In this document: positions 50,501 to 53,441 of the stretch, in pieces
Numbering within the stretch: the stretch's first letter is position 1
Layout: each line of letters starts with the position of its first letter
Source: Elusimicrobia bacterium RIFCSPLOWO2_02_FULL_39_32
GTDB taxonomy: Bacteria; Elusimicrobiota; Elusimicrobia; 2-02-FULL-39-32
NCBI GenBank assembly: GCA_001800135.1
Contig: MGUU01000010.1
Location: forward strand, 1-64,000
Direction: 5' to 3'
Length of the DNA: 64,000 nt
Translations under genes and position numbers: made by a program
The notes under the pieces: generated by a model
Databases searched by the model: none
What the model was told of the DNA's origin: nothing
Seen by the model: the letters and a program-made list of their open reading frames with translations, nothing else

Positions 50501-50502
50501 AT
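29524..50502 (-). CDS. Giant multidomain envelope protein, 6992 aa (proteases, UbiB kinase, HD, cNMP-binding, GGDEF)
   Basis: A single uninterrupted 20.98-kb ORF. In order (approximate residues): signal/anchor 21-42 (SLSMAVVFFYIQVAYG); HIQDVHEN domain 130-640 with GLEGA and GGFHTSGM (587), possibly of the EreA/ChaN/TraB type; membrane region 830-1150 with LHGAFN at 908; helical region; zinc motif AHELGH at 1566; membrane module with SGAHKGRT (1848) and LHSSWN (1928); M48 peptidase with AHEITH (2101), EYDAD and THPQIKERI; long unassigned helical region; UbiB/ABC1 kinase 3430-3700 with KVGQ, VVVKIKRPDV, ELDFWQEA, HADPHGGN and IDVG; second SGAHKGRT module (3957) with LHSLYN (4028); degenerate kinase-like DINEDNLI...MIDLGG (4257); membrane module with LHGVFN (4640); Ala/Ser/Pro-rich linker; HD domain (AWLHDIG, 5046); cNMP-binding domain 5460-5570; GGDEF domain with YVGGDEF (5746); degenerate second GGDEF starting DALTG (6065); coiled coil 6190-6250; membrane segments ~6414-6474; C-terminal domain 6800-6992 shared with the 57.7-kb giant. 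The start is uncertain: ATG 50502 lies inside the leader RNA, and ATG 50478 (MIKNNSH) is the likelier one. Function unknown. Confidence 0.85.
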   Translation of the reverse strand: MLVGLPKVMIKNNSHPHHSSWLRATSLSMAVVFFYIQVAYGVIEPVAQSRREKQYAKLWEERRAAANRLQQTSLEEEGENKNQEETLIAKVQAPQVENSLASQIPSLNLNLLPNSIPKTTIGQTNLKLPSQVQSRLETLPSWFKSLSIHYARLTDLYLPSGWKPGDFMVVHIQDVHENQEAQKNIAKIIESLERSFSPRATGRLIVGLEGASGPFNFSLYRLFPNKQIVKEVANYLLKESFISGPEYVGMTYGLKKESKSDKPSSQDRDGEVKEQGDNSSSSIKEEMIQPFLFWGVEDEDLYLKHIKAFKNSVPLEKKGKQTLKKLEKEIEQLKENIFNQELKKLDKAISQYNREEIKLNLFLKILTQKWNPQKASMIQRYMEALSLEESLNFDKVERERRALTNELVEKLSKQEMNELVSASLAYRVGNISYGAFYQYLKDLCQAYKVKLSDYPQMDNYIRYVLMSDKIKSEELFEEISQLEKEKIESFIQNPKEKELVQKAQDLELLNKLVHFQLSPEEWAEYQKRKKNISELVSLDIQSLQPFEEFNQAGIARNQALVNNLLKKVGIKGTNSANEVAVLVSGGFHTSGMTEILKSKQIAYCVLAPKLGVVEGSGTEYLEIFRRDKTPLEKLFTGERIHLKSPLGTSTPIGKETQEWSPIFSVLERISESLLIVKLVLELGREVTNIDEDMEDNISKQKSGWVEKVKSADGFKTTQDILFKILQEARNKEGVIQKLVVSVKLFGLKNHKNSLLTYDIAHRDSKVSPGIGEDSGPVYKTVELGNHTFNIYKGKEEFLPKAANILYRHGKIFKTKIYSVIGASTLESAVFLTLPHLLITHLLHLSLFSYAGIFIFLIAAIPIFAAFHYEGSLKDIGLRLIPATLFAVGYLVGAALGGDVVAWLSASILHGAFNWAYLNGWIPESLSKYLGLATIGVKVTEDKWQSYKVLEIDRTIFENIKNTLRIIQPNNILFQLTFTPKEFSVVFGAGLEKAYGLVWVFLLEVGGSFLNFFLMPILSFLSPKLTENQKTLYAMKIRWILASAAIGLFTGAGIVTFALSIGLSLPNLLVNEMVFNPTYLGTIIGILIGLGTYLNFDHKALEITIENNYRLYKLMVQRKFDPSKVSDDEINLLNNIFHLSMIAEDHLTKLHSLLLEDLLSSPDRGLIENIYGDFILNDKSRGLFNLLWNELKNQLKKEEMNQEVLITMIRLLTAHWKLYDDIKELDQLREITSQTYRRFGTQNFVEEIMNPLLKKLNAINAHQKTIEPLQEWYLIKIKARKEEVMKQIETQINILSSTAYEALSSKELEKNKDGWNILNNLIEVIKNEDWDINAAAENISNLTPFIEMGTEPVISYLLSKLEPELTEHERQILMKIFVGNPTDEEIIAILRNKEVKIKERTAYLILLRHHKDPNRKALLDNIISSKEFRGKIRIYAFTWYSSQYFHAENENKFEEMIELLADEAKNLIGDAIASDDDAKIEQLFNDIYLQDEEAKVLVMATLLVLQKEAGSFSSSENFLKTAKRISNARVRAYWGNATSGFTLGGGLLEGREKKTALFFQIVAHELGHRILWDQHNYSSNNLKAGIIHEFISDIHTFLFTNVFKGLGLDAQNFMKIFNYNFHYNTVESAIYYSNEVHEGGRAQLAAIQKQVAEINWEVFLSVCFEVLKSEKNRGKELEEIVKLVLNEYFKKGIKVTQVEASKKSAGFTRYALRSGGIRIFSSDRIQDLIQKFSTIPASILDKWLREIEFDKKHPILYKLYTIFGVIWEVVYQILGVNMLAQTFLVKKGIAGEVKHAGKWTLVGITIFSFAVTGGIIASNLGMSAVIPAIAAVVAWSLASAYVFSGAHKGRTPLQKAVLFGVGFILAGVLVAPAIFVLMGMPIPIIGDFSFPWIGGISNLGDGMAGGIGTISNLGKALMFGLIANMVLHSSWNAFVTLIVHNLGRLFEQFGFIALGKFLQKAPAADISADADKDEDKRSFQIPGSRPFGQGYTLSKNVPQSEEKYQIAKARNERILDYYHESLGIIDDKSDEMRQTYQEVKEMTDLILQAAGLNPNYFIVHLVETEQVNAFILSHSNHIFINVGLLKYLINKGGAKDALAFVIAHEITHILQNREDVDDGKANLAKTIKDIPETYVERYTDEYDADWRAIKLLDKVYEQSNGKIGFALSEAQFLFKRISEDLEKESKDPTLNFLKKLSQRFGTHPQIKERIRRLENLLNNFYWRSFFKEPTPFSDGARNEILQGSQNLNFREAVKNMNTLDDFKFLLNNKVKSIEDLEYLLIYAYEKSKTSADLPFKDAYLLADLKADQWVAKDRSLLPYYVFIFTSIQRFTGYSSIVYDDQKEQLKNTIRNLNFEQLHKLLKIKLPAIVECNTSSEYFNYKYWFYGLSRGSQYSLHDNFVEIWIDSVMEEIEDRIEKENIPIQMILEMAAALESHRQRIKQVKPKLQEDVKDGLDPVNKTLFHVYNNDFAWYLWLHLKSNPKNREIYLPQLISQLKQLSFGSKGLKGYLVRQEKLLLNDSIRATRYQEMLQGLIKLAQTGEIDKSAIVDLIKDARYNYHQDKLSEYIQIEIESYPNGKLSNFSGDLMDDLKVFAALFREPGDFYENLMVSVLEHLIAHYQLTEVEKFKFFEEAVQFFEQELKKSDHKLKTSIFFSTPLDRFLKTTILKAPQTEELTKFMNQRMALLEKEMGIKNLTQASFPMQKLIYLFSIGSGENPWILRHVLLKRDSDNAKTLFAKLKKWGRGDSFDPYLYPYTAQTSERYLPPFTDQYKEFEGLDHPEKFSKEDFEALYLALKALPEYAEKKGGLKFPSMEEMRSLRVVQIGGMDSWDETISGIGIESFMRNLGVDTNNIGMRPMMFDPGEYESVVSYYKAFVGELFQVLEWEKIDNGGYRDLRRVAWKQRKYHKAPARPLSLARQFFNDGPVDEMFEKAFGFVRQIPGSYEERLNELAEELPPSIFRNFALYALLLENIKDVLPRGTRQLDMKKVMEPNYLQKIIRDNIILEEQKNLLSLAEKIQKHLIWDKKLKEANEESMRYMAGDVVSGQFLATADRRKAEKSQDVLLDPDQYDPNLREPVYVYIPKGFDSSQFTPFQFHVAGGEEAYVEFLIANIFSQSLGSLFKDPSLTFSKKLEHIMALYPRASPIRDQYLDILLESSSFSPQEIIEVISLFSSEALKQKHALKALELEKDLDPNKFKDFDYELERILYYFPDFSYIRDDLLQHFINTRVQHPKQLEKAQNLLLEFQDNVRKEEARKTIFGHDLLKTIFQNYSFKSNQKMEFLLWFMGFENKKPDFLTILEELYRINFDSLRSAGIQDGKHYKDVGKSAFENALSFFLFGDKGILSDPATSSQFLNSIFDSLIPQGADSNRISLFKDIYLSIFSKASESRKEQILKQLFVQMKKLSGEPSLSSEIREAKAVRAFLESLGFVGIKVGQFLASSNLDLPKHIKLELDSLKTKAPALNKGAAFGALEIAFGNFYDTFQSLDEPLGSASIKMVYKATMKDGRKVVVKIKRPDVEKRIEEELQLLSHVLEAMQTELARKKIQLPENMVKKIHELILQELDFWQEAANQKKLKQNIKNRQAPELSLGFLSMLKRWIPGSGSPSQFTVYVPNSTEVKNNLVMIEELIDGVPVSDEAAIKAMGIDPSKAKEAAAEELLKEIFIDGFFHADPHGGNILVSENRALSFIDVGLMGSLSKQNRETLLQLIIFVQSGSIQNLPFIPKTFGLPNSEDIARLLEKMNQNGRIRISLNKVKGFLAHSQNFTERLLYLLNLVEEAGGTLPDELITFNKALGTAGYLLEHLTPEGIARVLFPQDQQQAPSASIADKKIKEWIERSTKNIKNPILRAVVSAALAVLYVGYTIFGVNWEALYFIPIVGQKLHQSLVKAEIASEVAPIRKTDLLSMKGLVLLGLRIGAIIGFASLFVNLPITILTVPIVVPMVVQWALKSSYVFSGAHKGRTEEEKKILRVVGFTLAAAMFVPAILFMLGIQIPFVGDVGTITSLQAGIIASLKLFGMGILLNFGLHSLYNTIALLTGLPVASITGTLPTPLAAEPKIKTITGFLPPLGSSDQELAKKDVQQLVELIFSGKKSDSPLAAIIHKINQIPGVTFNSNEISLSNITFTPLGNDMNMNKWVFKVSLSPTVHLVLGVTKETTLTGIKEEEIEDFERLWNSGLVPRLIDSGQYGKRDYILLEFIEGPTVAELINQGQFSPEKRKAVIETLLDIAKLTPNQDFLYDENADDTMPMIPLMMPMDINEDNLILNGRAVMIDLGGPKIALGNSIPTLIQYYGYLKGDLGENHFIFQTFLERLGVEHGLALLKENLTYMKRTKMVYEMILGSDFNSSNVEQIKEELIVLSVAINDLNRFLQTQSESKPKDAIASLAQELAKMALEGELERTELIVMSLLNRLEKEKVGSLTYDGIVNALRIILSQKPDLNHTLPLDILNRILALEQLNETPESLSPQLETAGATARWIVPLVLPIWQKLFSQNLLNNRLFVSTVIPILELWGLPGFSLALAPVLGIWISVPVGAFLFALLHEIYQDKDTTPEESRAPPLIKETETEPKAPALETSKSHIFIVRFVATMVISSAAILLSSFLTPYLLPHALPFIQNMVQPFGLEISSKIVQDLLTYLLAGGLHGVFNWFAPQQYRLSIAQIPPSTKVTIKQRLGVTKILTPLVTPDTQMTPDLPAALPPTQITPQNKISILPSPPERQIAAVKKAQGSKITSFKKAQEKRDGASSSAAAPTGKSAVTSAGADKPAVTSVTPSAKIREWIHPVNWIPNIRTLLISAVIAVQSLNPANSLDRKTGTGLAGWNNPITRQIGIWLNLAGFRERKLNLQIQQQEQEVAENEFNQKIKEQELGIANQEMTRIAPSILEDIASLNKTSLQEASQTHSAQQSPLVARALANELKDKLTDLMTNRMNQSLNKKEYANLKQARTNSMEEARSLLLEDYDRLLNLEQVRDDPAKQRESAVLVMTIFHFLILQDEADLELPFVPHSIKHSLNVRKEVGNIISASRTIQANLEDSYGESGIPLAFFSAWLHDIGYGILTKAIDEADKTASQIKDQGDKIAEGYKSEKGYHTVLGVTLAEIPLDGKEGGPTLVNQLDFILGLRDLDGNALGSASAMQDLLIVVKDHGSDKEEVTKDGLRGTGKHKLRNASNKQDILNFLVRMADNLDSVAYSRLYKYQTNPFFIEYLRRMEEAYLKDGKKVGESLIKVRAQLIQEMEITKKVYAHRLQVVEGFTQEQAESQSNNEFDLMEVYVREHNGKDYPHFAGMLFSQSVKEKRWMLGMFKKLVVQAVLNDSNRNIPQKLHKFQLERMETAYQSLRFNHRKIGIEYVNASEKEAESRVGVDTREDTDLNKRKREQIEQLSLLVPPQVSDKKLNIIEKLAQKMFMFLLGMIKNVFPTKFLPDTSGQRGEQAREERETQEGAQLEEGLRDHLNQEKLSQYQINMIQALIHYLKTNPNGSFVEVTKSKGEEIISIKEDQSHDVYILLQGSLEILEGKGDRKPSSLTLGSMIGDSSHLTSKRTEDVLAGSEGARLYRLSGQQVQNLFADPQFMVAYAGLIHARAPPPPELSIETAEPSKDKKKSNIVSIGSFKTEKAKREQRERERQEAKQSRALVVKLTQTFSEFLSELIRNLVYRQKKGVGDPLTSLEQGKKRRIEQLGKLKGESGRRSFGFAIGDIDNISKMNDFFGKDLIGGLTKSDSNNVVFDHQDETLFRKVRHAINKAFKNQVHAYVGGDEFIPEWDDWTIVLETENKYLKYLETWINHIIHWFRKYILLKPSTRDLGDAVKRFKNELDDRYVVFKIKTEKELSDDEVEALQALKGARMMIRHEDGYNLLVERGKIWRFTKRSREKKINELNNAMTQQIIEIFPELGNIKGAVRSYKVEFRMSVGAGNADQELKYLAEKLHEDYWNLLQIEGLKDQWIDPTTDSIRPERLEESYSWGIRFANDLLKIAKENGKDQAYVLGINEKFMDEEQVKKAKEQMIEDSEKEATELASQGNYKEAEKVREEAEIQANQIKANISKALTRKKVWDERKKLEAEKSGLIPQGIDALTGAHTEQGLRERLSKPGNKKENVYLVKMSDYGLNAAMASVRAAHNMNTVLDYEQMNEVIQMVYKELQAALKRQGITISQPEQGAISARAPPDSFFVVLDREIIVGEDFETMLENLKTELDKKFKENLKTYAKNAKKQYEADLEILENELKELKVKGKSTKQDQKQIAELKKEIAKLTTQISALDHLLKNHFSPAITVFHISNKDIISLKKSGVQVSSRFQIISMMDTIDSVQSKMSKEDQEKLEKVYHRYGNSEKKAINFKPENWHEFMKLYRTAQKIKSQEAKLVLFPKKPAAKRKETGKDSESIKDQKQKREMTKDRVAMTLPETRAAASEIGLSPYSWSTEILFAPMYEFFDSFNPFKFYQDHKTMGWRAGVLAVGIGLVWLSMIGFIVLTGYLMPDIKYLIYIVGTISLISGVHLSQVKEIESKIFNLNRWNELSLLDKSALLLVLPMLIPNTVVHSLSNLLFRITSYLSLVIDRGFVRFGIVKSFVGFIRDTREPLIEQNVKSLIHELETKKKQGVSFPKNLIPEIIRGGLLNKVADYKSLERLQVSDQYQNLVQSLKIMQIAALFKGEEPLTVPALSDLSNLDELGDLNNLGERSYLDDERIALLRILRYSSEQEVSQLIHSLERLSRLDQNKMRESFGVWSEKVIESLAQNSLYRDLAITPEQGISALTKDQMVMAYEGFAAIVAPQSKVSQLQRDMVRKLWQSAQTKSKQRLISLKSNMKEVNSLNTIQELENHRVTAAIDVSNPNPSQDQIELNAQQIVKAWSGKTENIKGVLVPLITNQDSLNPETIERVKRTLEDQGHLEVAQQLNKNIHFVVGTRTDLISLIKQKGKPEIDPSIEMDPDDVNEILINKIKERVGSTDPLKELSLTLFTDNMNRYKNKWESKIQIYMILSHLQVVEISKEITDTLHAREVLALQQ

Positions 50503-50620
50503 CCCCGATTTGCTTTAGTTCGGGATTAGTCTTGTGCCCGCATCTTTAATGCAGGCCCGCCATTCAAGGCGGGGCTTTGCGTACTCTAGCTTTCGCTAGA
50601 GGTTGCCTTTATCGAGTTAC
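50486..50620 (-). ncRNA. Candidate structured leader RNA resembling a c-di-GMP-I (GEMM) riboswitch
   Basis: On the minus strand, AAAGGCAACC is followed by the hairpin CTCTAGC-GAAA-GCTAGAG and then TACGCAAAGCC (50607-50573). This reproduces the GEMM core (GGCAAACC, GNRA-capped stem, GACGCAAAGCC). Further stems follow: CCCGCC/GGCGGG, CCTGCAT/ATGCGGG and ATCCCGA/TCGGGGAT, ending GGGCTGCC, near the start of the giant gene. The second half does not follow the GEMM consensus closely, as two hairpins intervene before CTAA. No terminator is seen, so control would be at translation. The class is a hypothesis; the presence of a structured leader is better supported. Confidence 0.42.
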
Positions 50621-50631
50621 TATAAAGAACG

Positions 50632-50658
50632 CGCGTAAGAATGCTAAATTCTTACGCG
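50632..50658 (-). promoter_or_regulatory. Perfect 11-bp hairpin in the leader of the giant gene
   Basis: CGCGTAAGAAT and ATTCTTACGCG flank a 5-nt loop a few bases after the predicted transcription start. No T-tract follows, so it is more likely an mRNA 5' stability or protein-binding element than a terminator. Confidence 0.6.
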
Positions 50659-50673
50659 TTCGATCATACAGTA

Positions 50674-50702
50674 AATTTAACAGGGAAACTAGGAAGAGTC
50701 AA
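50674..50702 (-). promoter_or_regulatory. Sigma70-type promoter of the giant gene
   Basis: Minus strand -35 TTGACT (50702-50697), 17-bp spacer ending TGT, -10 TAAATT (50679-50674), with an extended -10 TGn. The predicted start near 50667 gives a 165-190 nt leader. Confidence 0.6.
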
Positions 50703-50724
50703 GGGGGTAAAAAAAGTGTTGCAG

Positions 50725-50752
50725 TTTCGTTACAAAAAGTTTTGAAAAAGTT
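50725..50752 (+). promoter_or_regulatory. Shared upstream motif, copy C (diverged, inverted relative to its gene)
   Basis: TTTCGTTACAAAAAG followed by TTTTGAAAAAGTT aligns with copies A and B with a one-base insertion. It lies just upstream of the -35 of the 6992-aa gene but on the opposite strand. Confidence 0.35.
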
Positions 50753-50764
50753 TTTTTCCTGTTG

Positions 50765-51202
50765 TTAAGAAAAATTCAATATTTTAATAGATGAATCTTT
50801 TTTAAGTCGTTTAATAAGTTCTTGATCAAATGTTCCTAATGTTCCATGGAGACTTTTAGCCAAGGCTGCAAAGAAAGCATCATAGATTGTAATATGATAA
50901 AGAAAAACCATTTTAACAGACATAGAAAATAGAGATCGAAGAGGAACTTCTTTTAAACTAAGATTTTGTAATTCTTTGAAAGCTTGCAGAATATCTTTTT
51001 CGCCAAAACCGCGGCTACGATTCTTCCAAAAAACGTGCGTTAATTCATATCGAAGTAATTCTGGAGCTACTAAAGACCACTTTTCTTGAATAATTTCATC
51101 TAGCACTCGATCCGCTAATTCTGAATCGGGTTCTTGAATAAACCACTTTACAACTAAGGAAGTGTCTGGGATGAGAATTTCTTTTTGGAATTTAGCTGCC
51201 AT
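50765..51202 (-). CDS. vapC: VapC-like PIN-domain toxin
   Basis: The 145-aa PIN ribonuclease shows the acidic set D in LIPDTSLVVKWF, E in LLRYELTHVFW, D in TIYDAFFAALA and D in GTFDQELI. The order and spacing fit VapC. The start overlaps the stop of the upstream ribbon-helix-helix-like gene by 11 bp. It probably cleaves RNA and is held inactive by that antitoxin. Confidence 0.87.
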   Translation of the reverse strand: MAAKFQKEILIPDTSLVVKWFIQEPDSELADRVLDEIIQEKWSLVAPELLRYELTHVFWKNRSRGFGEKDILQAFKELQNLSLKEVPLRSLFSMSVKMVFLYHITIYDAFFAALAKSLHGTLGTFDQELIKRLKKDSSIKILNFS

Positions 51203-51470
51203 GATCTCTTAAATTTCTAATCACTAGTTCACTTTTTATCTTTGTTTTTTGTCTTAGACTCTTAAACTTTCTTATTCTATCCACAACCTCACTTACTGGC
51301 TCAGTGGGTAAAAAAATAGTTCCATTTAAATAACTCTCTACCAAGTCCCTAAAAATTTCAGTTAGATTTTTAGATCTCTCTTGCGCCTTTTTTTTTAACT
51401 CATCCAGATTTTTTTTCTCTAAGGTTACATGGAAGCGGACTGGCTGATGAAGCAAGGCAACTCTAGACAT
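51192..51470 (-). CDS. vapB: VapB-like ribbon-helix-helix antitoxin
   Basis: The 92-aa protein starts MSRVALLHQPVRFHVTLEKKNLDELKKKAQERSKNLTE, a beta-strand plus two helices typical of a ribbon-helix-helix DNA-binding antitoxin, with a C-terminal toxin-binding tail rich in Lys/Arg. ATG 51470 is chosen over GTG 51479 because AAGGAGG lies 8 bases upstream of the ATG and abuts the GTG. Its promoter is at 51497-51525. Confidence 0.8.
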   Translation of the reverse strand: MSRVALLHQPVRFHVTLEKKNLDELKKKAQERSKNLTEIFRDLVESYLNGTIFLPTEPVSEVVDRIRKFKSLRQKTKIKSELVIRNLRDHGS

Positions 51471-51496
51471 ATAAGACACCTCCTTTCTATGTGCTT

Positions 51497-51525
51497 ATTA
51501 TACACCAATAATTCCCAGGAGTCAA
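51497..51525 (-). promoter_or_regulatory. Consensus sigma70-type promoter of the vapBC-like pair
   Basis: Minus strand -35 TTGACT (51525-51520), 17-bp spacer, -10 TATAAT (51502-51497). The leader of about 20 nt contains the Shine-Dalgarno sequence. Confidence 0.75.
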
Positions 51526-51551
51526 TAAGGGGGCTGTTGCAAAATTGGTTT

Positions 51552-53441
51552 TTACATCCATTTTTTGTGCCAGAGCACAAAATTCAAGATGGCCCATAAC
51601 CTGCGGTGGTGGTCGCATTTTTTTTCAAGATGTTCTTGCAACAATTGGTTCACAGCTTCTGGACGAAGAAGTCCAATGCTTTTTAGGTTTTCATAGGAAA
51701 GAATTTCTTGAAAAAATGGTTTAAGTGTCCCCGCGATCCACTGGGGCAAAGGAGGAGAAAATCCTTTTTTCTTGCCATGAATAATTTCTTTAGGAAGCCG
51801 ATCTTCCAATAATTTGCGGAGAGTCCATTTGGTAGTGAGTCCTCTTAGTTTGTAATGAGAAGGGATTGTCGCGGCAAACTCCACAATCCTATGATCTAGA
51901 ATAGGGACCCGCACTTCTAGGGCATGGGCCATGCTCATGCGGTCAGACTTTACTAAAAATTCATCCAGCAAATAGGTTTTTTGGTCTAGGTATAGTAATT
52001 TTTCAAGATCAATCCCTGATCCAATTTTTTCAAGAACCATTTTAAAACTTTCAAATCCATCATGACCGTTTTTTTCTGCCAAGAAATTTTGGCTATAAAG
52101 ATTATTTTTGTCGTCTTCAGTAAATATCTCTTTCCAAGAAAAGTGGCTTCTTTCCACACTGCTTTCAGCTCCTCGCACAAACTGTTTTAGCTTAAATTCC
52201 CAGCTAATTCTATCCCAGGAAACTGGTATTTTTTCCACTAACTTGGAAAATGGCTTTCGTAAAAAAAGAGGAAGCTTTTTGTAATAGGGAGCGTATTGGG
52301 TAGCGATATAGGTGGGGTATCCTGCAAAGAGTTCGTCCCCCCCCTCGCCAGATAGAGCCACTGTGATATGTTTGCGAGCTGCTTGGCAAAGGAGATAAGT
52401 AGGGATAGCAGAACTATCAGCAAAAGGTTCATCAAAAAAATCATTTAACTTTAAAATAATCTCTTGAACATTGGGTTCAAGCAAAATTTCCTGATGTTCT
52501 GATCCGCAAACTTCTGCCAGGGCTTTTGCTCCATCTTTTTCGCTATAGGACTCTTCCGGAAAATGCACAGTAAATGATTTTATTTTTTGAGAGGAAACTC
52601 TGGAAGCGTAATAAAGAATGGCGGCGGAATCTAGCCCGCTAGAAAGAAAAAGGCCGGAAGGCACATCCGAGCGCAACTGGAGTTTTAAAGAATCCATAAA
52701 AAGCTGATCTAAATTTTCTTTGTAGTGGTTCCATCCTAAATCTGGCAGGGAAGAAAAAAGAGCTCTTTCCCAGTAGGTTTCATTTTGCGCGTTTTTTTTA
52801 TTAAGGTCGCAGAGCAAAAAATGGCCGGGCTCTAATTTTTTAATGCTTTTAAAAATAGAGCGTGGTTGAGGCACATACAGCAAAGAAAAATAATCGTCTA
52901 AAGCAAAGAGATCCAATTCTTTTGAACAATCAGGATCTTGCAGCAAGGCTTTAATTTCTGAAGCAAAAGCAATGCCTTTAAAGTCTGCTCTATAGTACAG
53001 AGGCTTTATGCCTAAGCGGTCCCTGGCTAAAATCAGTCTTTTCTTTTTTTGATCCCAAAGAGAAATTGCAAACATGCCGTTTAAATGTTCTAAAAATTTT
53101 AAATCATATTCTTCATAAGCATGGGCAATGGTTTCAGTGTCAGAATTTGTGCTAAAGCTATGCCCTTTTAGTTCCAGCTCTTTTCTTAGTTCCAGGTAGT
53201 TATAAATTTCTCCATTTAAAACCACTACAACATCTTTGGTTTCATTAAAAATTGGTTGGGAGCCGCTCACAAGATCTATAATTTTTAAGCGGCGGATAGC
53301 CATCCCGAAATTTTTTTCTGGCGCAATATAAAGACCTTCTTCATCCGGACCCCGATGGAAAAGTTTGGAATTCATTTTTTGAATCAGTTCCTGATGGATA
53401 TTGTTTTCAAAATAAGAAAGTTTACCTGTGATTCCGCACAT
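51552..53441 (-). CDS. asnB: Asparagine synthase, glutamine-hydrolysing
   Basis: The 629-aa protein has a class II glutamine amidotransferase domain (MCGITGKL, catalytic Cys2; HRGPDEEG; NGEIYNYLELR; LNGMFAISLWD) and an ATP-PPi synthetase domain (SSGLDSAAILY, SGEGGDELFAGY, RVPILDHRIVEFA). It converts aspartate and glutamine to asparagine; paralogues also amidate cell-surface sugars or peptides. It is last in a six-gene minus-strand operon and adjoins the MEMO gene with no gap. Confidence 0.95.
   Translation of the reverse strand: MCGITGKLSYFENNIHQELIQKMNSKLFHRGPDEEGLYIAPEKNFGMAIRRLKIIDLVSGSQPIFNETKDVVVVLNGEIYNYLELRKELELKGHSFSTNSDTETIAHAYEEYDLKFLEHLNGMFAISLWDQKKKRLILARDRLGIKPLYYRADFKGIAFASEIKALLQDPDCSKELDLFALDDYFSLLYVPQPRSIFKSIKKLEPGHFLLCDLNKKNAQNETYWERALFSSLPDLGWNHYKENLDQLFMDSLKLQLRSDVPSGLFLSSGLDSAAILYYASRVSSQKIKSFTVHFPEESYSEKDGAKALAEVCGSEHQEILLEPNVQEIILKLNDFFDEPFADSSAIPTYLLCQAARKHITVALSGEGGDELFAGYPTYIATQYAPYYKKLPLFLRKPFSKLVEKIPVSWDRISWEFKLKQFVRGAESSVERSHFSWKEIFTEDDKNNLYSQNFLAEKNGHDGFESFKMVLEKIGSGIDLEKLLYLDQKTYLLDEFLVKSDRMSMAHALEVRVPILDHRIVEFAATIPSHYKLRGLTTKWTLRKLLEDRLPKEIIHGKKKGFSPPLPQWIAGTLKPFFQEILSYENLKSIGLLRPEAVNQLLQEHLEKKCDHHRRLWAILNFVLWHKKWM

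Noticed and set aside
29524-50502. The giant ORF as an assembly artefact or chance open frame
   Set aside because: Recognisable motifs occur along its full length, both ends match a second giant gene, and it has its own promoter; long-read confirmation would still be useful.
50577-50768. 63-codon plus-strand ORF in the region before the giant gene
   Set aside because: It overlaps the promoter, hairpin and leader RNA of the giant gene, and has no ribosome-binding site.
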